Notes: a model not told the origin generated them from the letters alone. A DNA stretch of 9,499 bases from an uncultured Erysipelotrichaceae bacterium (GCA_902772675.1 CACYBN010000158.1:1-9499); one strand, 5' to 3'; counted from the stretch's first letter, positions 1 through 6,122 are shown. Numbers and translations: made by a program.

Positions 1-52
1 AACAAATAGATGGGATTTTCTTTGTCAGTGTGTGCACTTATTTGAATTAAAG
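1..52. other. Upstream flank of lepA, no gene recognised
   Basis: This short stretch before the lepA promoter contains no recognisable gene. One + frame is open from position 3 to a TAA at 48-50 and could be the tail of a gene that begins outside the window, but 15 codons are too few to identify and their codon choice (GTC, TGC, GTG) is unlike the neighbours. There is a weak inverted repeat, CACTT (35-39) with AAGTG (50-54), just upstream of the -10. It could be an operator half-site pair or chance. Confidence 0.3.
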
Positions 53-61
53 TGGTATAAT
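53..61 (+). promoter_or_regulatory. Extended -10 promoter of the lepA operon
   Basis: A perfect TATAAT at 56-61 is preceded by TG plus one base (53-55), the extended -10 element of sigma-A promoters. At the 17-bp spacing the -35 position (33-38, TGCACT) matches TTGACA at only three bases, so recognition probably depends on the extended -10. A start 6-7 nt downstream would lie at about 67-68, right at the Shine-Dalgarno, giving a leader of only 11-12 nt. No promoter of comparable quality was noticed between the following six genes, so this one probably drives the whole operon to tmk. Confidence 0.72.
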
Positions 62-67
62 ATCTAC

Positions 68-74
68 AGGTGAT
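68..74 (+). promoter_or_regulatory. Shine-Dalgarno that sets the lepA start
   Basis: AGGTGAT at 68-74 lies 4 nt before the ATG at 79. The frame can be read from the GTG at 70, but that GTG is part of the Shine-Dalgarno itself and has no ribosome site of its own, so ATG 79 is preferred. It is unusual that this site starts only 6 nt after the -10 hexamer. Confidence 0.75.
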
Positions 75-78
75 AAAT

Positions 79-1878
79 ATGGACAAATCTCATATTAGAA
101 ACTTTTCAATTATAGCACATATTGATCATGGTAAAAGTACACTTGCTGACAGGATAATGGAAATTACTGGAGCAGTAACTAAAAGAGAAGCAAAAGAACA
201 ATTACTTGATAGTATGGATATAGAAAGAGAAAGAGGTATTACAATTAAACTTAATACTGCTTCTTTAAAATATACTTATCAAGGAGAAGAATATAGTCTT
301 AATCTAATAGATACTCCAGGACATGTAGATTTTTCATATGAAGTAAGTAGATCATTAGCTGCCTGCGAAGGAGCTTTGCTTTTAGTAGATGCTACTCAAG
401 GTATAGAAGCTCAAACTTTAGCTAATTTATATTTAGCTATGGAGAATGATCTAGTAATAATACCAGTTATTAATAAGATAGATTTACCTAATGCTGATAT
501 AGATAAAGTAAAAAAAGAAATTATTGATTACTTAGGATTTAAAGAAGAAGATATTATATGTACTAGTGCAAAAACTGGAGAAGGTGTACAAGAACTAGTA
601 GAAAAAATAATAGAAAATATTCCTGCTCCTAAAGGATCTGACAACGATAAATTACAAATGCTTGTATTTGATAGTGTTTTTGATTCTTATAGAGGAGTAG
701 TAATATCTGTTAGAGTAGTTAATGGTGTATTAAGAATTGGTGATACTATAGAAATGATGTCTAATAATAAATGTTATGATGTCGTTGAAATAATTAGACG
801 TACTCCAAAAGAAGAAAAATTAAAAGAATTACATGCTGGAGAAGTTGGATTTATTTCTGGTGCTATTAAAGACATTAGTGATATTAATGTAGGAGATACA
901 ATTACTCATAAGAATGATAAAGCTTTAAATAAATTACCAGGATATAGACCAATGAAGAGTATGGTCTTTTGTGGTTTATTTCCTATAGAGTCTAGTAGAT
1001 TTGAAGAATTAAGAGAAAGTCTTGCTAAATTAAAATTAAATGATGCATCCTTAGAATATTCTCCTGAAACTAGTACAGCTTTAGGATTTGGATTTAGATG
1101 TGGTTTCTTAGGTCTATTACATATGGATGTAGTAAAAGAAAGAATTACTAGAGAGTTTAATATTGAAATAATTACTACAGCACCATCTGTTATTTATGAA
1201 GTAGTTTTAACTAGTGGTGAAATTATTTATATAGATGCTCCTAGTAAGATGCCTGAATCTACTAAAATAAAAGAAGTAAGAGAACCATATATTAAGACTA
1301 ATATATTTACTCCAAGCGAGTATATAGGTCCTATTATGGAATTATGTCAAAATAAAAGAGGTAATTATTTAAAGATGGATTATTTAGATCCTACTAGAGT
1401 AAATAGTCAATATGAAATACCCCTATCTGAAGTAGTATATGATTTCTTTGATAAATTAAAAAGTTATACTAAAGGATATGCTTCATTTGATTATGATTTA
1501 ATTGGATATAAAGCAAGTAATCTAGTTAAAATGGATATTTTATTAAATGGAGAAGTAATTGATGCATTGAGTATTATAGTTCATAAAGATTTTGCTTATA
1601 ATCGTGGTAGAAGCGTAGTAGAGAGTTTAAAAGACTCTATTCCTAGACAATTATTTGAAATACCAATACAAGCTGCGATAGGTCATAAAGTAATAGCTAG
1701 AAGTACAGTTAAAGCTCTTAGAAAAGATGTTTTAGCTAAATGTTATGGTGGAGATGTTACACGTAAGAGAAAACTTCTAGAGAAACAAAAAGAGGGTAAG
1801 AAGAAGATGAAACAAATTGGTAGTGTTGAATTACCACAAGAAGCATTTATGAGTGTATTAAGTATGGATGGTGAATAG
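79..1878 (+). CDS. lepA: Elongation factor 4 (LepA), ribosome-associated translational GTPase
   Basis: LepA/EF-4 is a translational GTPase related to EF-G. It acts on the ribosome in the cytoplasm and has been linked to back-translocation, initiation and 30S biogenesis; its exact role is debated. The G domain shows the P-loop AHIDHGKST (residues 13-21), the switch region RERGITIK, DTPGH starting at D78 and NKID at 132-135. EF-G-like domains II, III and V follow. The C-terminal LepA-specific domain contains CYGGD and the basic segment KQKEGKKKMKQIG, which are hallmarks that separate LepA from EF-G and TypA. The length of 599 residues equals that of the E. coli protein, so the gene is complete. 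The start is ATG 79, not the in-frame GTG 70, because AGGTGAT lies directly upstream. It is the first gene of the operon, and its TAG stop is followed after one base by the next start. In B. subtilis lepA is likewise followed by hemW, but without the gene inserted here. Confidence 0.97.
   Translation: MDKSHIRNFSIIAHIDHGKSTLADRIMEITGAVTKREAKEQLLDSMDIERERGITIKLNTASLKYTYQGEEYSLNLIDTPGHVDFSYEVSRSLAACEGALLLVDATQGIEAQTLANLYLAMENDLVIIPVINKIDLPNADIDKVKKEIIDYLGFKEEDIICTSAKTGEGVQELVEKIIENIPAPKGSDNDKLQMLVFDSVFDSYRGVVISVRVVNGVLRIGDTIEMMSNNKCYDVVEIIRRTPKEEKLKELHAGEVGFISGAIKDISDINVGDTITHKNDKALNKLPGYRPMKSMVFCGLFPIESSRFEELRESLAKLKLNDASLEYSPETSTALGFGFRCGFLGLLHMDVVKERITREFNIEIITTAPSVIYEVVLTSGEIIYIDAPSKMPESTKIKEVREPYIKTNIFTPSEYIGPIMELCQNKRGNYLKMDYLDPTRVNSQYEIPLSEVVYDFFDKLKSYTKGYASFDYDLIGYKASNLVKMDILLNGEVIDALSIIVHKDFAYNRGRSVVESLKDSIPRQLFEIPIQAAIGHKVIARSTVKALRKDVLAKCYGGDVTRKRKLLEKQKEGKKKMKQIGSVELPQEAFMSVLSMDGE
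1870..1874 (+). promoter_or_regulatory. Shine-Dalgarno inside lepA end, sets HTH gene start
   Basis: GGTGA at 1870-1874 lies within the last codons of lepA, 5 nt before ATG 1880. The frame can be extended to ATG 1868, but no purine-rich site precedes that codon, so 1880 is the better start. Confidence 0.55.
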
Positions 1879-1879
1879 A

Positions 1880-2356
1880 ATGATAGATGAGGAACAATTA
1901 AAAAGCAAATTATTATTTGGATTAGAAGTATCTAAACTATATGTTGAAAGTGGGGCTACTACATCTGATATAGCTACTTATGCTGATGTACCTCTATCTA
2001 CAGTTAAAAGATGTCTTAAATGGATTAGAGAAAGAAAATCTGATTATTTAAGATTGTTTCCAGGATTAGAAGAAGAACATTTAGATACTTTAGCTACTAA
2101 AGTAGATGCTTGTGCTTTAGAAAAGAAAAAGATGAATAAATGGGCATCAAGTTTTCTAGATTCTTATAAAGATAAATTAGAACTAATTCATGAATTGTAT
2201 GATGCATCAAGAATAGATAAGGTAGAAAGTCGAATAGATGTAGTAAAAAATTTAAGAGTAAATGGATTATCAATGAGAAAAATTGCTAAAGAAGTAGGTA
2301 TTTCTTTAAGTAGTGTTCATAATATAATAAATAATGAAAAGGGACGCGGTAAATAG
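1880..2356 (+). CDS. Double helix-turn-helix DNA-binding protein, SpoIIID-like N-terminal half
   Basis: This 158-residue cytoplasmic protein contains two apparent helix-turn-helix motifs. The first (about residues 18-49) has the core YVESGATTSDIATYADVPLS followed by TVKRCL. It matches, by recollection, the spacing of the B. subtilis sporulation regulator SpoIIID: Y-V-E, then T, I-A, V, S-T-V and L at equal intervals, followed by a Leu/Pro/Glu-rich stretch. The second (about 120-151) reads NLRVNGLSMRKIAKEVGISL followed by SSVHNII, a resolvase/Hin-type HTH. Between them lies a charged, probably helical linker (about 60-118). Classic SpoIIID is only about 93 residues with one HTH, so this is not a plain orthologue. 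The gene sits between lepA and hemW with one-base gaps on both sides and is presumably co-translated with them. It is likely a transcription regulator, possibly of its own operon, but the target is unknown. The HTH calls are good and the SpoIIID kinship is tentative. Confidence 0.7.
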   Translation: MIDEEQLKSKLLFGLEVSKLYVESGATTSDIATYADVPLSTVKRCLKWIRERKSDYLRLFPGLEEEHLDTLATKVDACALEKKKMNKWASSFLDSYKDKLELIHELYDASRIDKVESRIDVVKNLRVNGLSMRKIAKEVGISLSSVHNIINNEKGRGK

Positions 2357-2357
2357 A

Positions 2358-3461
2358 ATGAATAATTATAGTTCAATCTATATCCATATCCCTTTTTGTC
2401 ATAATATCTGCTCTTATTGTGACTTTTGTAAGATGTTCTACAATGAAGAATTAGTTGATAAATATTTAGATAGTTTAGAAGATGAAATATCTAATTATGA
2501 AATACCAGATAATATTAAAACTATTTATATAGGAGGAGGAACTCCTTCTTCTTTGAATAATAATCAATTAGAAAGATTGTTTTCTATAACTGATAATATA
2601 AATTTATCTAATAATTATGAATTTACTTTTGAAATAAATCCAGAAGATATCAATGAAGAATTACTTATTATTTTAAAAAATCATCGAGTAAATAGAATTA
2701 GTATTGGAATAGAAACTATTAATAGTAAGTTTTATAAACTTTTAAATAGATCTAATGATATAACTAGTCTTAAAAATAAAATAGATTTATGTAAGAAATA
2801 TTTTACAAATATAAATATTGATTTGATGTATGCTTTTCCAAATGAAACAATTGAAGATTTAGAAAAAGACTTAGAGTTTTTTATATCTTTAGATATACCT
2901 CATATGTCTATATATTCTCTAATAATTGAAGAGAATACAGTCTTATATAATAATAAAACTAAAAATATATCTGAAGAAATAGATTCAGAAATGTATTATT
3001 TTATAATTAATTATTTAAAAGAAAGAAATTATATTCATTATGAAATTAGTAATTTTTGTAAAGAAGGATATCAATCTATTCATAATAGTACTTATTGGAA
3101 TAATGATAAATATTTAGGAATAGGATTAGGAGCTTCTGGATATATAGATAATTTTAGATATTCTAATACTCGTAGTATTAATAAGTATTTAGATGGTAAT
3201 TATATATTAGATAAAGAATATATTACTAAGAATAGTTCAATGGAATATGAAATGATTCTTGGACTAAGAAAAATTGAAGGGGTTAATAAAAAATCTTTTT
3301 TTGATAAATATCACATTCAATTAGAAGATAAATTTGATATAATGGAAATGGTAAATAATAAATTCCTTGTAAATAAAGGAGATTATATTTATATACCAGA
3401 AGATAAATTATATATATCAAATAGTATTTTAGTTAATTTTATAGGAGAAGATGATGAATAA
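2358..3461 (+). CDS. hemW: HemW family radical SAM protein (heme chaperone, formerly HemN-like)
   Basis: HemW is a radical SAM protein that binds heme and a 4Fe-4S cluster. Family members were long misannotated as oxygen-independent coproporphyrinogen oxidase, and lactococcal HemW acts in heme delivery. The 367-residue protein opens with SIYIHIPFCHNICSYCDF, the radical SAM motif C-x3-C-x2-C at C14, C18 and C21. The SAM-binding GGGTPSSL follows. The C-terminal HemN_C domain is present (MEYEMILGLRKIEGVNKKSF onward), so it is full length. An additional Cys, C24, lies three residues after the motif; HemN itself has its fourth Cys two residues after (CxC). ATG 2358 is chosen because it places IYIHIPFC near the N terminus as in the family and follows the previous stop by one base. 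An in-frame ATG at 2334 has no ribosome site. The Shine-Dalgarno for 2358 is weak (GGT at 2348-2350), suggesting translational coupling. Whether this organism uses heme cannot be told here. Confidence 0.93.
   Translation: MNNYSSIYIHIPFCHNICSYCDFCKMFYNEELVDKYLDSLEDEISNYEIPDNIKTIYIGGGTPSSLNNNQLERLFSITDNINLSNNYEFTFEINPEDINEELLIILKNHRVNRISIGIETINSKFYKLLNRSNDITSLKNKIDLCKKYFTNINIDLMYAFPNETIEDLEKDLEFFISLDIPHMSIYSLIIEENTVLYNNKTKNISEEIDSEMYYFIINYLKERNYIHYEISNFCKEGYQSIHNSTYWNNDKYLGIGLGASGYIDNFRYSNTRSINKYLDGNYILDKEYITKNSSMEYEMILGLRKIEGVNKKSFFDKYHIQLEDKFDIMEMVNNKFLVNKGDYIYIPEDKLYISNSILVNFIGEDDE
3443..3447 (+). promoter_or_regulatory. Shine-Dalgarno inside hemW end, decides between two ATGs
   Basis: AGGAG at 3443-3447 is 3 nt from ATG 3451 and 6 nt from ATG 3454. 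The 6-nt spacing is the usual one and is the same as at thyA, tmk and the gene at 9013 in this window, so 3454 is preferred. The difference is one methionine. Confidence 0.6.
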
Positions 3462-4035
3462 AGTTGAAGTTTTTAAAACAGAAATTAATTATATTAAAGA
3501 TGATTTATATAGAAATGATTTAATGTATTTAATAGATGGATTACCTGACTATTTTTTTGAGATTCCAGCATCTTCTACTGGTAAGTATCATCCAGAATAT
3601 ACTACTAGTAAAAGTGGACTAGTAAGACATACTAAAGTTGTTGCTAGAATTGCTAAAGAATTAATTGATAATCCTTGTATTGGTGGTAAATATACTAAAA
3701 GAGAACAAGATTTAATGATTATTGCTTGCGTTTTACATGATGGACTAAAAAGTGGTAATCCTAAAGAAAGATATACTAGATTTGATCATCCTTTATTAGC
3801 AGCTCAATATGTTAGAGATAATAAAGAAAATCTTAGTATGAATGATGAAGATATAGAATTTATAGCTAGTGTTATTGAAACTCATATGGGTCCATGGATA
3901 ACTGATTATAATGGAGTAGATGTACTAGAACCTCCTAAAACTAAGTATCAAAATTTTGTTCATATGTGTGAATATATAGCTAGTCGTAAATTTTTAAATG
4001 TTAGTTTTGATGAAGAAGAAAATATTATAGGATAG
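3454..4035 (+). CDS. HD-domain metal-dependent phosphohydrolase
   Basis: This 193-residue protein belongs to the HD hydrolase superfamily, whose members cleave phosphoesters of nucleotides or nucleic acids using bound metal ions. The visible ligands are H59 in SGLVRHTKVV, the H95-D96 doublet in ACVLHDGLKSG, D111-H112 in RFDHPLLAAQYV and H144 in VIETHMGPW. The segment before the first His (PASSTGKYHPEY, about 38-49) recalls the entry to the HD domain of the 3'-5' exoribonuclease YhaM, but the OB-fold part of YhaM is absent. In the C-terminal HMCEYIASRK the position where many HD proteins have an Asp is Glu (E173). The gene overlaps hemW by 8 nt and is 9 nt from thyA, followed by folA and tmk. 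That suggests a nucleotide phosphohydrolase role around the thymidylate pool; a nuclease role is the alternative. The substrate cannot be read from the sequence. The HD assignment is strong and the pathway role is inferred. Confidence 0.82.
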   Translation: MNKVEVFKTEINYIKDDLYRNDLMYLIDGLPDYFFEIPASSTGKYHPEYTTSKSGLVRHTKVVARIAKELIDNPCIGGKYTKREQDLMIIACVLHDGLKSGNPKERYTRFDHPLLAAQYVRDNKENLSMNDEDIEFIASVIETHMGPWITDYNGVDVLEPPKTKYQNFVHMCEYIASRKFLNVSFDEEENIIG

Positions 4036-4044
4036 GAGAATTAT

Positions 4045-4947
4045 ATGTCTAAATGGGATAAAGAATACATCAAATTATGTAAAAAGATTTTAAAAGAGGG
4101 AGTAGAAGTAGAAAATAGAACAGGTATTAATACTATTAAGATTCCTAGTTATCATTTAAAGTTTGACTTAAGTAAAGAATTTCCAGTTCTTACTACTAAA
4201 AAATTATATTTTAAAGCAGCTATTCTTGAGATGCTTTGGATCTATCAAGCAAAAAGTAATGATGTAAGATGGCTTCAAGAACGTGGAGTTAAAATCTGGG
4301 ATGAATGGGAAATTGGTGAAGATGGTATCTGGAGAGCAGAGCAAATGTTACCAGATGAAAATGGTAAATTAGTTAAGACTAAAGTTGAAAAGAATTTTGG
4401 TAAGGAATGGGCTCATACTATTGGGACTGCTTATGGATGGATAGTAAATAAATATAGTTTAATTGATAATTTAATAGATAAGATTAAAAATAATCCTAAT
4501 GATAGAAGAATGGTAATTAGCTTATGGCAAGATGAATATATACCTACTGCTGTATTACCTTCATGTGTATGGAGTACTGAATGGGATGTTACTGATGGTA
4601 AGTTAAATCTTTGGGTTCATCAAAGAAGTTGTGATGTGCCTTTAGGTGTACCTTTTAATGTAACTCAATATGCAACTCTTTTATCATTAATAGCTCATGT
4701 AACTGGATTAAAACCAGGAACAATTGATTGGAGTATGAAAGATCCTCATATTTATGTTAATCAAGTAGAAGGAATAAAAGAACAAATTAAAAGATTTGAT
4801 GAACAAGGAGATTTAAAAGCCCCTAAATTATGGATTAATCCAGAAATAGATGACTTCTTTAAAATAGATAATTCTCGTGAATTAAAAGATATTAAAATAG
4901 TTGGATATGAACATATGGGACCTATAAAATTCCCAATATCACAATAA
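4045..4947 (+). CDS. thyA: Thymidylate synthase, B. subtilis ThyA/phage phi3T-type
   Basis: Thymidylate synthase converts dUMP and methylene-tetrahydrofolate to dTMP and dihydrofolate in the cytoplasm. Recognisable parts of the 300-residue protein are PVLTTKK near the N terminus, LWIYQAKSNDV and WDEW, the RR pair R154-R155, the catalytic C174 in LPSCVWSTEW, QRSCD (193-197), PFNVTQYA with the dUMP-specifying N205, and DPHIY (233-237). Most thymidylate synthases have His after the catalytic Cys. Here it is Val, as I recall for B. subtilis ThyA, and TTKK, the KSNDV block and APKLWINPE also resemble that protein. Between WDEW and GTAYGW there is an extra stretch (about residues 95-125) compared with B. 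subtilis ThyA, and the usual GxVYGxQWR is replaced by GTAYGWIVN. Asn rather than Asp at 205 argues against a dCMP hydroxymethylase. A clear AGGAG at 4034-4038 lies 6 nt before the start. The product dihydrofolate is the substrate of the next gene. Confidence 0.96.
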   Translation: MSKWDKEYIKLCKKILKEGVEVENRTGINTIKIPSYHLKFDLSKEFPVLTTKKLYFKAAILEMLWIYQAKSNDVRWLQERGVKIWDEWEIGEDGIWRAEQMLPDENGKLVKTKVEKNFGKEWAHTIGTAYGWIVNKYSLIDNLIDKIKNNPNDRRMVISLWQDEYIPTAVLPSCVWSTEWDVTDGKLNLWVHQRSCDVPLGVPFNVTQYATLLSLIAHVTGLKPGTIDWSMKDPHIYVNQVEGIKEQIKRFDEQGDLKAPKLWINPEIDDFFKIDNSRELKDIKIVGYEHMGPIKFPISQ

Positions 4948-4948
4948 T

Positions 4949-5422
4949 ATGATTAGTTTAATTGCAGCGATTGGTAAAAATAATGAATTAGGTAAGAATA
5001 ATGATCTTATATGGCATTTACCTAATGATTTGAAATTTTTTAAAGAAGTAACTATGAATAAGAATATTATAATGGGATATAATACTTATTTATCTCTTCC
5101 AGGTAAATTAAAAGGTAGACATTATATTGTTCTAACTAGTAAGGATAGAGAGTTAGATCCTGATATAGATATATATCATTCTAAAGAAGAATTATTAAAT
5201 AATATAAAAGATAATGAAGATTATTATGTTATTGGTGGAGCATCTGTATATGAACAGTTAATAGATGTATGTGATAGATTATATTTAACTGAAATAGATG
5301 CAGAAAGTGATGCAGATGTATACTTCCCTTCATTTGATACTAAATTGTATACAAGAGAAGTATTAAAATCAAATTCAGATAATGGAATAAATTATAATCA
5401 TGTTTTATATAAAAGGAGATAA
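4949..5422 (+). CDS. folA: Dihydrofolate reductase
   Basis: Dihydrofolate reductase reduces dihydrofolate to tetrahydrofolate with NADPH, regenerating the cofactor oxidised by thymidylate synthase; it is the trimethoprim target. At 157 residues it is normal length. ISLIAAIGKNNELGKNNDL leads into WHLPNDLKFFK with W22 and catalytic D27. R57 in KGRHYIVLTS fits the substrate carboxylate position, VIGGASVYEQL (94-104) is the glycine pair of the NADPH site, and LYLTEI carries the conserved Thr. Numbering coincides with the E. coli enzyme. Unusual is GYNT at 43-46, where most bacterial enzymes have GRKT or GRHT; this loop contacts NADPH. The start codon lies one base after the thyA stop and no Shine-Dalgarno is visible upstream, so translation probably depends on ribosomes finishing thyA. 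Confidence 0.95.
   Translation: MISLIAAIGKNNELGKNNDLIWHLPNDLKFFKEVTMNKNIIMGYNTYLSLPGKLKGRHYIVLTSKDRELDPDIDIYHSKEELLNNIKDNEDYYVIGGASVYEQLIDVCDRLYLTEIDAESDADVYFPSFDTKLYTREVLKSNSDNGINYNHVLYKRR
5411..5418 (+). promoter_or_regulatory. Strong Shine-Dalgarno of tmk within folA
   Basis: AAAAGGAG at 5411-5418 overlaps the last folA codons and lies 6 nt before ATG 5425. It is among the strongest ribosome sites in the operon and contrasts with the absent one at folA. Confidence 0.75.
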
Positions 5423-5424
5423 TT

Positions 5425-6096
5425 ATGGAAAAAGGTAAATTGATAGTAATCGAAGGAACTGATTGTTCTGGTAAGGAAACTCAATCTAAATTATTGGAGA
5501 AAAATTTAAAAGAAAGAAATATTAATGTATTTAAAATGGACTTTCCTAGATATGATACCGCTACTGGTAAAATAGTTGGTGGATGTTATTTAGGTAAACC
5601 TGAAATTGGAGAATCTTATTTTACTGAGGGTGCTCCTAATTTAGATCCTAAAGTAGCTTGTTTATATTATGCTGCTGATAGAAAGTATAATATTAAAGAA
5701 GTATTAGATCATTTAAACGCTGGAGATTATGTAATATTAGATAGATATACATCATCTAATATGGGTCATCAAGGTGGAAAGATTAAAGATAAAGCAGAAA
5801 GATTTAATATGTATCAATGGATTGATAGATTAGAGTATTGGTTATTAGATTTACCTAAAGCTGATATAACAGTATTTTTACATATGCCTTATGAATATTC
5901 TTTAAAATTAAAAAAGAATAGAAAATTTTTAGATGAACATGAAAAAAGTCCAGAACATTTAAAACAAGCTGAAACTGCTTATGTTGAATTATCTGAACTA
6001 TATAATTGGGATACTATTGAATGTGTTGATAATGGAAGAATTAAAACACCTGAAGAAGTATCTGAAGAAGTAATGAAAATTGTTTTTAAAGATTAA
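5425..6096 (+). CDS. tmk: Thymidylate (dTMP) kinase, divergent
   Basis: dTMP kinase phosphorylates dTMP to dTDP with ATP and is the step after thymidylate synthase. The 223-residue protein starts with LIVIEGTDCSGKETQSKLL, a P-loop NMP-kinase signature (G11 to T19). FPRYDTATGK (about 40-49) follows, then DRYTSS with HQGGK after it, corresponding to the DRYxxSxxAYQG motif of the family. The lid-like segment LKLKKNRKFLDEHEKS comes later. The residue after the P-loop Lys17 is Glu18, where dTMP kinases usually have Thr or Ser to help bind magnesium. HQGG replaces YQG. These changes suggest a separate subfamily, but the order of motifs and the position directly after thyA and folA support the function. 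A deoxynucleoside kinase-like role is a less likely alternative. It is the last gene of the operon and is followed within 2 nt by a strong terminator. Confidence 0.88.
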   Translation: MEKGKLIVIEGTDCSGKETQSKLLEKNLKERNINVFKMDFPRYDTATGKIVGGCYLGKPEIGESYFTEGAPNLDPKVACLYYAADRKYNIKEVLDHLNAGDYVILDRYTSSNMGHQGGKIKDKAERFNMYQWIDRLEYWLLDLPKADITVFLHMPYEYSLKLKKNRKFLDEHEKSPEHLKQAETAYVELSELYNWDTIECVDNGRIKTPEEVSEEVMKIVFKD

Positions 6097-6097
6097 T

Positions 6098-6122
6098 AAA
6101 AGACTTCTAATGAAGTCTTTTT
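6098..6122. terminator. Bidirectional intrinsic terminator between tmk and yigZ
   Basis: A perfect 10-bp stem, AAAAGACTTC (6098-6107) with GAAGTCTTTT (6112-6121), encloses the loop TAAT. A T-run at 6118-6122 follows on the + strand. On the - strand the same hairpin is followed by TTTTATTAA, so it can also end yigZ transcription. It starts one base after the tmk stop and overlaps the yigZ stop codon (6121-6123), serving two convergent genes in 25 bases. Confidence 0.92.

Noticed and set aside
3..50. Open + frame ending in TAA at 48-50 as the tail of an upstream gene
   Set aside because: Fifteen codons without a recognisable motif, with atypical codon choice and no conservation evidence available.
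35..54. Inverted repeat CACTT/AAGTG upstream of lepA as an operator
   Set aside because: Only five base pairs with a 10-nt gap in AT-rich DNA; chance is a good explanation. Kept only as a remark in the flank entry.
70..78. GTG at 70 as lepA start
   Set aside because: It lies inside the AGGTGAT Shine-Dalgarno of ATG 79 and has no ribosome site of its own. The 599-residue length from ATG 79 fits the family.
2334..2357. ATG 2334 as the hemW start
   Set aside because: No Shine-Dalgarno upstream, it would overlap the preceding gene by 23 nt, and HemW proteins start close to the IHIPFC motif.
3284..3304. A6 followed by T7 in hemW as an internal terminator
   Set aside because: The two runs are separated by only two bases, too short for a loop, and there is no GC-containing stem.
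4045..4947. thyA as a dCMP hydroxymethylase or other hypermodifying phage enzyme
   Set aside because: N205 in PFN is retained, which favours dUMP, and the gene is partnered with DHFR, as expected for true thymidylate synthase.
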